Below, piece by piece: positions 17,101 to 27,300 of a stretch of 36,482 nt of DNA. The position numbers were made by a program, and so were the translations under genes. A model generated the notes under the pieces. It saw nothing but the letters and a program-made list of their open reading frames with translations. It ran no database searches and was not told the origin of the DNA. Position 1 is the first letter of the stretch. Every line of letters starts with the position of its first letter. The stretch is from a virus: positions 1 to 36,482 of the IMG/VR virus record IMGVR_UViG_3300018080_000363; one strand, given 5' to 3'.

Positions 17101-19797
17101 AAGCGAGCCATAGATTACTACAGCAAAGAGAATGCCTGCATATATGATACATACCCGCTTAAATGCTTCATTGAATCCGCTTAATTTTTCGCCAGATAAA
17201 ACCGTATTTATTATACCTTTTAGCATGTCTTGTAAATCCCAATTTCTAGGCGATCCAAAATGACCAAAATAAATTATTGGGAGTTTTCTCTTTTTATAAA
17301 ATCCCTGTAATGTTAACTCTAAATCCCCGCCTTGTTTATCGCCAAAAAGTCTACTAAACCTCTTTTTTAGTTGTTCCTTTCTAAGTTTTTCTGACCTTTC
17401 TTTGTTTCTTATAGCTTCGCCATGATACCAAGGATTTTCTAGATTATTTATTGTTCTAAGCTCATCTTCAACCTCGAAAGCAAAATTAAAGAGTCTTGCT
17501 AGAACACTATCAGAAGGGTCTACTTCGTGCCATAATTCCTTCATCTCCCCTAGGCTTATAAAGTTTTTTCCCCCGGGCGGTACTGGAACTTTGGCAGAGG
17601 AACCCCAAGTAGAACGTATGTAATTCGGTGCATACGTTCCAATGTGGGAAACTATATTGGTATAGAAATATTTAGCTATCTCTACACTTCTGTTAGTACG
17701 AACATATTTTTCCTGACGCAATTCAGGGACTTCTGTTCTTTTAAAACCCGTAATACGCAGTGTCACATTATAGGTATCAGGCAAACCCTCTATATTTTCA
17801 GATGTTATACCCTCTATAATCCCCTGATTGAAGCCTACTAGGTTAAATATAGGATTCTTGATGTTTATTACAGATGCCTCTCGAGACTGACGACTACCTC
17901 TAGAATTTGCTTGTAGCATATTGAATACTTTGTTTAGTTCAGCCAATTTCCTATCTGTAACTGCCACAAAGCTTACAATGGCATCCATATCCCTTCCGCC
18001 AAGGAATTGCTGAGTATAAAATTCATGTCCTAATATAGGAAGACTAGCTATAGTATTATGTTTAGATATCGCTATATTCTGTATAACTAGCTCTTTATTT
18101 GAAGCATCAAGAAAAAAGCTTTTATCTTTATAGAAAGATAAATACGTACTATTACTTGAAAAATTATCTAGTTCCCAATTTTCTCCGCTAGAGACTGTAT
18201 CATTTAAAGCTTTCTTTAACTTTTCTTTTGCAAACTCTAATGCTTTTTCATTACCTCTAGTAAATAGTTCATTCTTAGCTCCAGAAATAATCGCTTTTTT
18301 CCTTGCATTCCTGATCTCACGAATACTCATTCCTGGTCTAATTTCTGCATTCCCGCTAAACTTGCCTTCATACAATGTTTGTAACGGTTTGTAATCAAAA
18401 TGCCAACCTTCTACAAAGCTAGTACCGGCTGCCGTTCCGTATACAATTTTATCATTGTGTTCAAAATGACGGAAAAATCCCCCATGTAACTCGTTTAATG
18501 TTCCTTTTCTTTTTGCAATAGAATATCCAAGGTTATACCATCCATATTTCGAACCGTTATCTACAAGCCATTTCCAATGTTCATAATCAGTTTTACGATA
18601 GTCCAAATCAAATGCCAATCCTACCTCATGCCATGATTGTCCTGGAGGATTAGCTGTATGATAACCCCTAGCTTGAAATTGTTCTTTGCTTATTTCCCAT
18701 AACTTCTTTTGTTCTTCAAAAGTTCTAAAACAACTATTAAGTCTTAATGGAAATCGTCCGAATTCCTTATAAAAGGCTTCCATCATTTTATATAATTTAT
18801 CAGCTGCTTCTTTCTGTAACCTGTAATTTACACTACTCCTAAGCCTTGAAACATATTTTGTATCTAACTCGACTAATGCACCGGGGCCGTCCAACATAGA
18901 AAGTAATTCTGATTGTTCAATACTCGAAAGCGTTTTATATTCTTTATATAGAAAAGATAATCCAGCATTAAATTCTCCGATTGGCTGAAATAATTTCTCC
19001 TTTTTGTTTATATATTCAATTAAGGGTTTTGACCGTTCTGGCCATTTTACTGGAGCAGTTAGAGCCGTAAGTGGTTCAATTTTTTTAGATAAATTATTAT
19101 CTGCCACATCTCTTGGAACCTTTACGTCTTCGGCACTTGTCTCGTTTGGACGAACATCCTTTTGAGAGGTTTCTGTTTCTTCGGCTATCCAATTTTCTTT
19201 ATAAGCAAAATCAACCGAATATGGTTTATAGTTAAACCATAATAAGTCTAAATCTGCAACTAATACAGTAGGATAACCTGGGTCTGTTCTGACAACTATA
19301 TTAATTAACGAACAAGCCATTGTATCCATAATAGGATCGTCATTCTCGTCGCCAGATCCGATGGTATTATTCCTTATAAATTGGTTTTCAATAAAAACGA
19401 ATGGTGTTGCTTCAAATGACGCCAGTAATCTTCTTAGGCCTAAATTAATAGCTTTTATACCAACAAAATATAAACTAAAATTAATACGGATATTACTTCT
19501 TCCAGTTGGTACTTTTTGTATCCCCGAAGTACGTAACGTATGTAGTCTTTGGTTTGCGCTTTCTCTCTGGATCCTAATATAACTAGGAGGGGGCACGTCA
19601 CGAGGAACAGAAAAAACTATATCATTAATTTGTAAAGTATCAGTTCCTTCTGCAATCCTATCTATTTCATAACTTATTTGGCTTGAGCGAATTTTAGAAA
19701 TAAGATTCTCGTCATCACTCAAGTAAGCTTCGGTAACTGATCCTATATCGGCTTCTTCGGGCGAAATAACAGATGATTTTTTATTATAAATAGCCAT
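14161..19797 (-). CDS. Giant baseplate hub protein with embedded M15 (VanY-like) zinc peptidase
   Basis: This 1878-aa protein overlaps the preceding gene by one base (TAATG) with GAAAGG upstream. Residues about 100-195 and 605-690 look like two related beta domains (RINFSLYFVGIKAINLGLRR; AIVSFVAVTDRKLAELNKVF). Between them, residues 330-470 form an M15 peptidase: SWHEVGLAFDLD gives zinc ligands His390 and Asp397, and VEGWHFDY gives catalytic Glu463 and ligand His466. M15 enzymes cleave peptidoglycan stem or cross-link peptides. Residues 1200-1330 (KLVVVEGSKIQVRLGYSNNP, VFNGQVVEVDVF) resemble the gpD/gp27 hub fold. Hydrophobic segments lie at 882-898 and 1766-1803. I infer the central hub, with a peptidase that opens the cell wall at infection. 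Confidence 0.85.
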   Translation of the reverse strand: MAIYNKKSSVISPEEADIGSVTEAYLSDDENLISKIRSSQISYEIDRIAEGTDTLQINDIVFSVPRDVPPPSYIRIQRESANQRLHTLRTSGIQKVPTGRSNIRINFSLYFVGIKAINLGLRRLLASFEATPFVFIENQFIRNNTIGSGDENDDPIMDTMACSLINIVVRTDPGYPTVLVADLDLLWFNYKPYSVDFAYKENWIAEETETSQKDVRPNETSAEDVKVPRDVADNNLSKKIEPLTALTAPVKWPERSKPLIEYINKKEKLFQPIGEFNAGLSFLYKEYKTLSSIEQSELLSMLDGPGALVELDTKYVSRLRSSVNYRLQKEAADKLYKMMEAFYKEFGRFPLRLNSCFRTFEEQKKLWEISKEQFQARGYHTANPPGQSWHEVGLAFDLDYRKTDYEHWKWLVDNGSKYGWYNLGYSIAKRKGTLNELHGGFFRHFEHNDKIVYGTAAGTSFVEGWHFDYKPLQTLYEGKFSGNAEIRPGMSIREIRNARKKAIISGAKNELFTRGNEKALEFAKEKLKKALNDTVSSGENWELDNFSSNSTYLSFYKDKSFFLDASNKELVIQNIAISKHNTIASLPILGHEFYTQQFLGGRDMDAIVSFVAVTDRKLAELNKVFNMLQANSRGSRQSREASVINIKNPIFNLVGFNQGIIEGITSENIEGLPDTYNVTLRITGFKRTEVPELRQEKYVRTNRSVEIAKYFYTNIVSHIGTYAPNYIRSTWGSSAKVPVPPGGKNFISLGEMKELWHEVDPSDSVLARLFNFAFEVEDELRTINNLENPWYHGEAIRNKERSEKLRKEQLKKRFSRLFGDKQGGDLELTLQGFYKKRKLPIIYFGHFGSPRNWDLQDMLKGIINTVLSGEKLSGFNEAFKRVCIIYAGILFAVVIYGSLTNTGLPVDKIEELGIPGSLVSSEYMSTSVSERDSMFVEILKKWQGQAKGIILSELEGMPLFRPIHMRYYNDFRFLKDGLPTYPDLDLPEHPYTKEVLDTDPDFYFWNQSTDGQLGNIHTAEMNQWFKQAKTLQLNTISSMQETFTKETYSEGIISFNKNVINDDDRKKKVFSDERAGKMISAAFVHDGEFPIDREWTINKEKLEKVLGKNKNMSEELQPFRWNTLPDNISDAAFGVNSIDKYSEEASKKANNDFDDALFGSWATYEEDTFRMARAFPTFKIYFIEDDTGLYDQRPTVRNFDDFYSYSAVKDIRIVRSRKIAADLCVITIANMNGELDFLSYSNDSDEEKSSRIVEKFDPSKVNTDQENPFSKLVVVEGSKIQVRLGYSNNPSKLETVFNGQVVEVDVFNEENNYLAQLVCQSYGVELVQELKGVSFEKEVYETTQELLSTMICSPEVTHFGRWSRTANYSPEEIRQEINRQGGGHGILDSLIKELKNSLLRKWTFLNKPQDDNIFAPKYGSEYGDISDQIHLCLDWLGLSSVMDTAKAVWDALGSNGVYHPYRVTIWDIFKEMELRHPGFVAFPVPYEQRYTMFFGPPSHSYWSRSLKLNEKATSEVIDNLATRYASAESRRTLSYRSYLSSLSFGYANEDVIDKEIKRRYKEQLEWMYLGKMDRFRPFRKYWTITSDNHIVANHIRASASGVFNAIDLTYFEDPSGDSLQKAKKQDEIISTIEDKKEVLRLKLDDNIEDKDTRIMKATYYSCYGDYYARRYASGLLMRSLRDMYKGEVLITGNPKIKPYDICYLYDSYNDMFGPIEVERVTHIFSQDVGFITEIKPDLVVTYNDWTSLSTTDAMWHVANQLFKTSGAISGAAVATAALATATLGLAAGAVGLAATFAGGYKIIQWTQERQPIVMTPLVHKHKPLLAGVDGYKIDNLIINIGGKWKKFTKDVKEGWNELWDNELITNYIKETATDFLNY

Positions 19798-22700
19798 TAA
19801 TACCTTTCTCGAATATCACCTATATTTTGAGCAGTTAACTTTGATCTGTTATCTGAATACCTTATATCAACAGTTGCCCCCGGAGTTAACTTACCAAATA
19901 CATTATACATTGATTCTTGGTCCGGAGCACCCGAGAAACCAGTTTGAGCATTTATCATATAACGTCTTCCTGTTCGCATATTCATTGCAGGAGAAGTTGT
20001 CATATATGTTTCCGGCGAAGACATTCCTGGAATACTCGGATTCCCGTTAACGGACTGTGGCAATGGGAAATTTTCTGGTCTTAAATCTCTACCGGTTGAC
20101 TGAATAGGTCTCGTCATTCCACCAGAAACTCTTTGTGCATATGCACGATTTGCTTCTGTTTCTCTAGATGCTCCAGCTCCTTCTGCAGGAGGTATCATTG
20201 GTTTAGGACTAGGACCTCCCATTAGCATGGATAAAGCAGCCGAGCCAGCAAGACCATATAAAAAGGGCTTTCCAAAGGATCTAGCAACAGACCCAAGTTC
20301 TGTTTTTGCTTTATTTAGGGCACCCATCGCGTTTCTAGCCATTCTTGAGCCAGTTCCTTCTACTGTAGATATCTCTCTCATGGCAGTTGCAGTTAAAAAA
20401 TCAGTTTTTCCGGTTTTGGCCATATTTAACATGGCATTCATCTGCTTGATATCTATCTCGAATTGGCCCCGCGCACCTTTAATCATTTGAGAATACAATT
20501 TACCTTCAACCGATTGTCTAAATTGCTGGCGAGCATTTATTGCCTCAGTCCACATCTTCTCTGGGTTTATACCTGCCATTGTCCAGCTTTGGCCAGCCAT
20601 AGACATTGAAATATCTTTTTCTAATTCTGTACCCATTAATCTACGTGTAGATTCTACCAGCGAACCAACATCAGCATTACGTAAACCATTAATCATTTCG
20701 GCAGCTATATTATCTGATATTGATTTCATATGTTTACCGCTGATAACCTGTTGTTCTAATATTTCAGCCAGGACATTAAATTTGTAAGCTCCTGCCGGTT
20801 TTTGGGTCGCCATAGACATTTTAAGCTCGCTTAAGGCATTTGATAATTGACCGAGTTCCCATCCAACACCCAGGCGTAACTTAGATGAACCTGTAATTAG
20901 TCTATCTATATCTGTTTGTTCTATAATATCTGCAGCATTAGCTGCATTTCTTTGTTTTATAACTTCCCTGATTAGTGAAGATTCAGCCGCAAACTGTCTA
21001 TATTTTTGCGTATATCCACCCGTCCTTAAAGCATTTCTTAATTCCGCATCTGCTTTCTTTGTTCCAATTAATTTTACTATAGCTCTATCGTCATCATGGT
21101 CCATAGCTAAGCCTAATAATGGACTAATATCCGCTTTAAACTCTGATATTCCGGCAACTTTAGAACCTAATCTAACTGTTTCCTCTATTGGTCTTGAAGT
21201 TCTAATAAAATACTCTTCTGCCGACTCTGCGCCTTCCGCTACGCGGGCCCATGCTGCTTGCATACTATATGGGCCTATTAATCCATGGCGCCCCAAGCCT
21301 ACCGGCATTGCTTGTTGACCGACAAGGAATTCATGCATTTGTTTTTTAATAAACTCTATTTCTTTTTCTGTCTGTGCGCTAGCAAGCAGATCTTTGAACA
21401 TATCCTTTGCAGCTGCTCTACTTATTTCTATGGTACCAGGAGCGGCCTCACTATAACGAGTGTCTATAGTAGAAGGTGCTAGAAAAGCAGATCCTGCCAT
21501 CCGTCCACGTAATGCACCTTGCATTCCACCTTCTGATACACCTGCCATAGCATGAGACATTGATTCAAGAATAGAATCACTTAGCTTTTTTGCAGATTTT
21601 TCTAATGCAGCAGCTCCAGCTGTAGTGTCTTTCATATGCTTGGCTGTTCTTACGAAATGGTAAAATGACTGGCTTAATGATTCGGCTGCTGTCTCTCCGC
21701 CAGATAACCTATATAAATCAAGACCACGTACGCTCTTGAAACCGGGCACATATATTTTAGAAGCACCACCAAAAGCTTCAATTGGGCGACCTACGTCGAG
21801 CATATATCCTTGTTTTTTTAGATATCCAGTACCTGCACTAATTGAAATATCTTCTGCTGTTTGCCCTAAGCTAATATCGGCCAATTTGTAATCTGGAGCT
21901 TCAATTGTTTGGCCTGCCATACTAGCTATGGTCCGCTGTATATCTCCCATTTCTTGTCCATAGCCTTTCATAGATCTAGCTATTTCACCCGCAAGCGCCC
22001 TGCTTGCAGGATCTCCATGTGCATATAATTGCATAAATCCACGAGGCTCAAATGTAGCTCTGCTTCCTCCTCCACCAGTATATCTAAAACCACCTACTGC
22101 AGAAGTACTTAGACCGAGAACATACTGAGCACTAGACAACTCTTTATGTAAAGCCTTGGCTGATATTCCCATTTTGGAAGCATTTCTCAAAATAGCTCCG
22201 TACTCAGATTTGGGTAATATTTTTGGCAACATACCTCCAATAGGTCCAAGAGGAAGCCCCCATCTTTTAGCCATACGTAACACATCGGCTTCTGTTCTGC
22301 TAAAGTCTCCAGCCCAATTCCATCCTTCTTCAAGAAACATATTAATTTCTGGAATATATTTTGAAGAAACTTTACCAGCCTGCATAGCATCAGCAGCTGT
22401 CCATGCAAGGGCAGATTGCATTTGCATTCTAAGAAAAGATTGATTTTTTCTTAGCTCATCTGCATATGCAAACCCATCTACAAATCGACCAATATTTGGT
22501 ACGCCTGCATCAGCAGCAACCTTCTGAATAACAGCATCTTCTCGTGCTCGTGTAGTTGCCTTTGTCATACCAAATAATTTTACATACCATCCTGGCATAT
22601 GAGTTTGTTGAATCTGTAATTTTAAAGCAGTACCACCTGCATAATTAAATGGCTCTGCTCCAACTATTTGCTCGGTAAGCCCAGCTGCTTTGGCGGCTGA

Positions 22701-24332
22701 TATTTCCAATCCGCTACCCAATCCATAACCTATACGCTCGCCAGCAGCTAGGGGAATTGCACTTCCAAAAGATCCTTTTCCAATTTGATTTAAGCGTCTT
22801 CGTAATTTAGGAGACATATATTCGGCACCAGATATAATTTCTTCTCTTGTACTCCAGGTATTAAACAAAGGCATTAATTTCTGTCTAATTAGAATTTCTT
22901 CAGCAGCAAGCTGAGATCCCTTTAATGTACTTTCTAATCTTCCACCAGGAACAGCATAAGCCATCATTAGTTGGGGAGATACCTGTCCTCTTCCTACAAC
23001 ATTTTCTTTCCACCAATTTGTTGCTAAGAATGGGATATCTCGTCTGAAAGCTCCGCCCGGACCAAATTGGCTTCTCATTAATTTCGCAGCACCAGTTGTG
23101 GGAGAGTATGGTCTTATTCCTTGTAATGGCCTTCTCTCAATAGGATATACTTCTGGGTTGGCATAAACAGACCTTGGGTCAAAATTAGCAAAAACTTTTG
23201 CTTTGGAAATTGTTTTTGGTGTACCCGTTGGATAGTACATACCTGTTTTATAAAGTCCAGCCATTTCAAGATCTTGTATTTGACTTCCTGCCATCTCCGG
23301 AGCTATTACTATATTAGACTGAATCATATCAATAATTTCTTGACCAGGTGTTTTAAGTGAAGGAGTATATACCATATAGGCTGACATCTTCTGGTTAAAT
23401 TCCATAACTGTACGCTTTATAGATTCTTTTGTTGGATTTGGTTCTGCTAATAATCTTTCGAGCAAACCGCCCCGACCTGTAATTCTTCCCATCTGGAATT
23501 CGCCAAATGTCATTTTGCGTCCGCCAACAAGTATATTCTGTGTCATATAAGAAGATTCCATATGCTGTCCGCTTCTGTATATGCCTTCGGTCAAGGGGAT
23601 ATTCAGTCTAACAGCAGAAGGAAGACCAGGATGAGTAAGTCTTAAGCGCCCCATATAGGTAGGCGTTTGGCCTCCGAACTCATAATAAGACATGCTGGCT
23701 CCCCATTCAGCCGGTATAGCTTTTGTTATTTTTGATGCTTCAAATAAAGTATCGGGAGCCATATGGGCCATATATTCTTCTGATACTCCATATTGACGCC
23801 GCATCCCTGCTAAGATATTCGGGTCTAGCAATTCTCCGGTTGGAGCACCCTGACCAAAAGATTTCATTCGTTGATAAAATACTTTGGGGTCTCCGTATTG
23901 ACCAACTACATTCCTAGCCAAATCAAAAGCTGCTGCAGCCTCTGTAGAGCCGCCAGTAAATCCCGCTCCATAGAGTCCTCGAGAATATCTTTCAATATCT
24001 TGAGGGCTTAAGGCCATTCCTCGCCATAAAGATGCTCTCATTGCTTCGTTGATTTGAGCTTTAATAACACTATTTGGGCCTCCTCGCATATAGCTCATGC
24101 TTGTAGCCATTCTATTAATTCCCTGTGTATAAAAATCGGATGTTGCTCCTGCATAACCAGCAGAAACCATGGCATTTTTATATGCGATTGCATTAGAAGG
24201 CCTGGTAAACCAGCCCTTTGGATTTATCATAGCGCTTCCGCCCTTATAGATATTATAAGCGCCATATCCTGCTCCTGCTGCTACAGGAGCCCAAGTTATC
24301 GAACTTCCAGATGATTCATCTTTGTCGGCCAT
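19797..24332 (-). CDS. Giant Ala/Gly-rich tail protein (tape-measure position)
   Basis: This 1511-aa protein starts three bases after the 1431-aa gene's stop, with only weak GGGATGG upstream, and overlaps the hub gene by one base. It is rich in Ala, Gly and Met. A short hydrophobic patch (VAAGAGYGAYNIY) is near the N-terminus and a stronger one (FLYGLAGSAALSMLM) at about 1357-1371. A Pro-rich linker and a small C-terminal beta segment (TPGATVDIRYSDNRSKL) follow. The middle has many short helices (QIQDLEMAGLYKTG; LSNALSELKMSMATQ) but no long coiled coil. Position between the chaperones and the hub is that of a tape measure protein, but with another giant gene before it the tape could be either one or both. 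No lysozyme or peptidase motif was seen. Confidence 0.75.
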   Translation of the reverse strand: MADKDESSGSSITWAPVAAGAGYGAYNIYKGGSAMINPKGWFTRPSNAIAYKNAMVSAGYAGATSDFYTQGINRMATSMSYMRGGPNSVIKAQINEAMRASLWRGMALSPQDIERYSRGLYGAGFTGGSTEAAAAFDLARNVVGQYGDPKVFYQRMKSFGQGAPTGELLDPNILAGMRRQYGVSEEYMAHMAPDTLFEASKITKAIPAEWGASMSYYEFGGQTPTYMGRLRLTHPGLPSAVRLNIPLTEGIYRSGQHMESSYMTQNILVGGRKMTFGEFQMGRITGRGGLLERLLAEPNPTKESIKRTVMEFNQKMSAYMVYTPSLKTPGQEIIDMIQSNIVIAPEMAGSQIQDLEMAGLYKTGMYYPTGTPKTISKAKVFANFDPRSVYANPEVYPIERRPLQGIRPYSPTTGAAKLMRSQFGPGGAFRRDIPFLATNWWKENVVGRGQVSPQLMMAYAVPGGRLESTLKGSQLAAEEILIRQKLMPLFNTWSTREEIISGAEYMSPKLRRRLNQIGKGSFGSAIPLAAGERIGYGLGSGLEISAAKAAGLTEQIVGAEPFNYAGGTALKLQIQQTHMPGWYVKLFGMTKATTRAREDAVIQKVAADAGVPNIGRFVDGFAYADELRKNQSFLRMQMQSALAWTAADAMQAGKVSSKYIPEINMFLEEGWNWAGDFSRTEADVLRMAKRWGLPLGPIGGMLPKILPKSEYGAILRNASKMGISAKALHKELSSAQYVLGLSTSAVGGFRYTGGGGSRATFEPRGFMQLYAHGDPASRALAGEIARSMKGYGQEMGDIQRTIASMAGQTIEAPDYKLADISLGQTAEDISISAGTGYLKKQGYMLDVGRPIEAFGGASKIYVPGFKSVRGLDLYRLSGGETAAESLSQSFYHFVRTAKHMKDTTAGAAALEKSAKKLSDSILESMSHAMAGVSEGGMQGALRGRMAGSAFLAPSTIDTRYSEAAPGTIEISRAAAKDMFKDLLASAQTEKEIEFIKKQMHEFLVGQQAMPVGLGRHGLIGPYSMQAAWARVAEGAESAEEYFIRTSRPIEETVRLGSKVAGISEFKADISPLLGLAMDHDDDRAIVKLIGTKKADAELRNALRTGGYTQKYRQFAAESSLIREVIKQRNAANAADIIEQTDIDRLITGSSKLRLGVGWELGQLSNALSELKMSMATQKPAGAYKFNVLAEILEQQVISGKHMKSISDNIAAEMINGLRNADVGSLVESTRRLMGTELEKDISMSMAGQSWTMAGINPEKMWTEAINARQQFRQSVEGKLYSQMIKGARGQFEIDIKQMNAMLNMAKTGKTDFLTATAMREISTVEGTGSRMARNAMGALNKAKTELGSVARSFGKPFLYGLAGSAALSMLMGGPSPKPMIPPAEGAGASRETEANRAYAQRVSGGMTRPIQSTGRDLRPENFPLPQSVNGNPSIPGMSSPETYMTTSPAMNMRTGRRYMINAQTGFSGAPDQESMYNVFGKLTPGATVDIRYSDNRSKLTAQNIGDIRERY

Positions 24333-24334
24333 GA

Positions 24335-27300
24335 TTATACCATCCCATGAAATTCAGGATTTGAAGCATAGAGTTTAAGTGCTCGTTTTCTATCATCTTT
24401 TAGGTTAACTTCTACGTAATCTCGGCTATCACCAGAAGGCATTGATACAACTTGTATATTATCTAGCCCTAATACTTCGGCTAGACGAGCCTTCATTTCG
24501 GCTTCACTATACTGTACTTCGCCAGTAACCTTTGCCTCTGATCCTTCAAGATATGGTTTTTGAGCTAATTGTTTATCTCGAGACTGCCATAAATTAAAAT
24601 CATGCATATCTTGCCCGGCCATGTTAACAACTTTTAGCTTAACGTCTTCTAAATCAACTCTTGGGTCAAATCCAACAAAATCAGGGCCAGGTAAAGGATG
24701 CTCGTTAAAGTATTCTTCAAGTTCCTTTCTTCTTGCCCAGTCTGCATAAGATTCCTTTTTATACTTTTGTTTTTCATATTTTTCCATTGATTCGGGCGTA
24801 ACTTCTCTACCTTCTCCAACCCGTTGTTTATATAGGGAATCTAATAATTTCTCTGATTCATTAGTAGAAATACCCATTCTTTTTTCTGCACGAAGAGCAT
24901 TGGCTAACTGTATATTCCACTGTGCCTGATAAATAGGTTTTTGATTAGGAGGTATTATCTCCATTATTTTAGCTCTATCTTCGGTAGATTGGGCGCTTTG
25001 AAATGCAGAAAAATAATCTCTATCCAAGGCCGGTAATGCACTAAAGATATTTTTCCAGGATCCATATGGATTTGTTCCAAATAGAGTAGTACGTTGTTGT
25101 TCTCTAAATTCTTTTGCTGCTTCCATGTCCCCAGCAGAATCAGCAGCCCTTTCTAAAATCTTAGCTTTAACATATTTTAACTTATCGAAATACTCTTCAA
25201 TTTCCCAGCGTTGCCGTACATGCTCTGGAATTTCTTCTGTACCAAACATACGTTTTGTCATCCATGTTGCTGGTCTTATAAAATGTTCTACTGGATGTTG
25301 CCAAAATGCAGCTTCTGTTCCATAAGTCCTGGATCGCTCATATTCTTCAATTGCTGATCTTTGATGAACGAACTTTGACATAGGAGAAATTGGAGTTAGA
25401 TATTCTAATGGAGACTCATGATGTGTAAAAGTTTCCCATAGTTGACCAAGTATTCTTTCGCCAGCATTATACTTGGATGCGTTTGCAAAAACATCATCTT
25501 CTTTGTATTCGGCTATACCCTGACTAACTAATTCTGCTGCTAAATCAGTGCCCTCAGCACTAATTGCTGCTGGCTGGTATGCCCCCTTAGATGTAAGCTT
25601 ATATCTATGGTTCAAATCTTTATGAACATAGACATCTAATGCTGTACCTGGAGTCCCATACTGTTCCAGAAAATCTGACATCATAGCACGCTTTTTTCTT
25701 GTATCGACAGCCATTAGCTTCTCGGCATTTTCACTTGCAATTTGTTCTTTTGCCATTTGAATACCGGAAAGCTTTATAACTCCGTGTTTTTCTGTAACAA
25801 AAGTTCCTGGAGAAATCTGTTCTTTAACATGAACACGCATTTTTTGTAAAGTATCTTGCGTAAACTGATATTCGTTAAAACGTTTTCTCTTTTTCTTTTC
25901 TGATACTTGCTGATTAATCTCTTGTATTTGTGCAATTTGATCTTCTGTTAACAATCCCTGTTTGGCAGCTTTTGCTGCTTCAATTTTTGTTCGCTTAAAT
26001 TCATCACTATACATCGCAACATCAGCTAATATTTTAAATCTATGGAATAACGGATATTCTGCCGGAGTCAGCCCAGCAACATCTGGATTTAAAGCAGAAT
26101 ATCCAGCTCCGGGAAGCCTAATTTCTCCAGAAGGAACCTTTGTAAACGGATCACCATGACGAAAATCTATATAATAGTTCGGACCAGGAAGCCATTCTGG
26201 CATAAGATTCCTTATTGGATTATATAAACCAATTTGCCTTCTACGATGTGGTATAAAACGCCTTATGGGCTCTGTAAGCCCTAAACCGCCACCAAGATCT
26301 AGATCCCAATATTTACGCTCAGCACCATACGCCCGTCTTGCCGATTCAAGTTGTTCATACTGATCAAAATAATCTTGTGTCCCAGTTAAATGTTCTTTAA
26401 TTGCACCATGAACAAAGCCCGTGAGTCCTCTTAATTCGTTAATATTATACATAAAGCGCCCTAGGCTAGATTCCATTCCATGAGATGCTATTGGCGTGGC
26501 CGGAGAAATTCCTCCTATTTCTTTATTTGGTTCACTTAATGCCGCCGTTGGAACTCGTTTCACAATTGCATCAGAAGAAATATTTTCGCCTCCGCCTAAT
26601 AACCATTCTTCTGTATGCATTAAACGAGGCGGTTTAATAAGTTTTCCTATTTGTTGAGTTGCTGGACCGATAAACGGAACGTCTTCAAAATAAGTTCCAG
26701 ATACCGGATATGGTCGTTCATGATAGTATTTTTTCTCCCAATGGTATTTAAAATCTTTATCAAATAGAGCCTTAAATGGATGAAGCATAGGATCGTAAGC
26801 CCAGCGTTCTTCTTCGCTGCCATATAGTGCCTTTGCCCTTGCTTCTGCTCCTGAGCGTAGCAATGCAACTTGATGTGGCCTATAATGGCTTATGCGTCCG
26901 CCTTCCCAAGATGATCTTCCAAATTCCCAAAACCTACCCCTTCTGATAGGTACTTCTTTACGACCAGAATATATATCCTCAAGTTCTTCTGCTGTCTTTT
27001 CCGTACCTAATATTCCAGGAAGAGAACCAGTAGCAAGGCTTGCTGCAAGTGCAAATCCACCCCAAAGGGCTAGGCCCGCCAAACCTGCTTGCCTTCCTCC
27101 ATATAGAAAACCTTTGGTAGCTTTTTGGGTTGCTGTTTCAGCAGCAGGAAAGAAAGCTGCTTTAAACTTAGCCAACGGTCCTTTTGCTAAAGAAGCTGCT
27201 TCAGCAAATTCTGCTTTTCCTTTTTTTAGGAGTTCGCTATATGCCCCATAAATACCAAGACTCTTGGCTTCAGGCGTACCTTTTAGTTTATTAAGTAAAC

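Noticed and set aside
17612-17639. Perfect 9-bp inverted repeat with 10-nt loop inside the hub gene
   Set aside because: It is within coding sequence, encodes ordinary residues, and a few such repeats are expected by chance in a window this long when loops up to 20 nt are allowed.
26892-27251. 119-codon plus-strand open frame
   Set aside because: It lies wholly opposite the 1431-aa gene, is low-complexity (Pro/Ala/Ser), and has no independent start signal or neighbour. It is a shadow frame of an Ala/Gly-rich gene.
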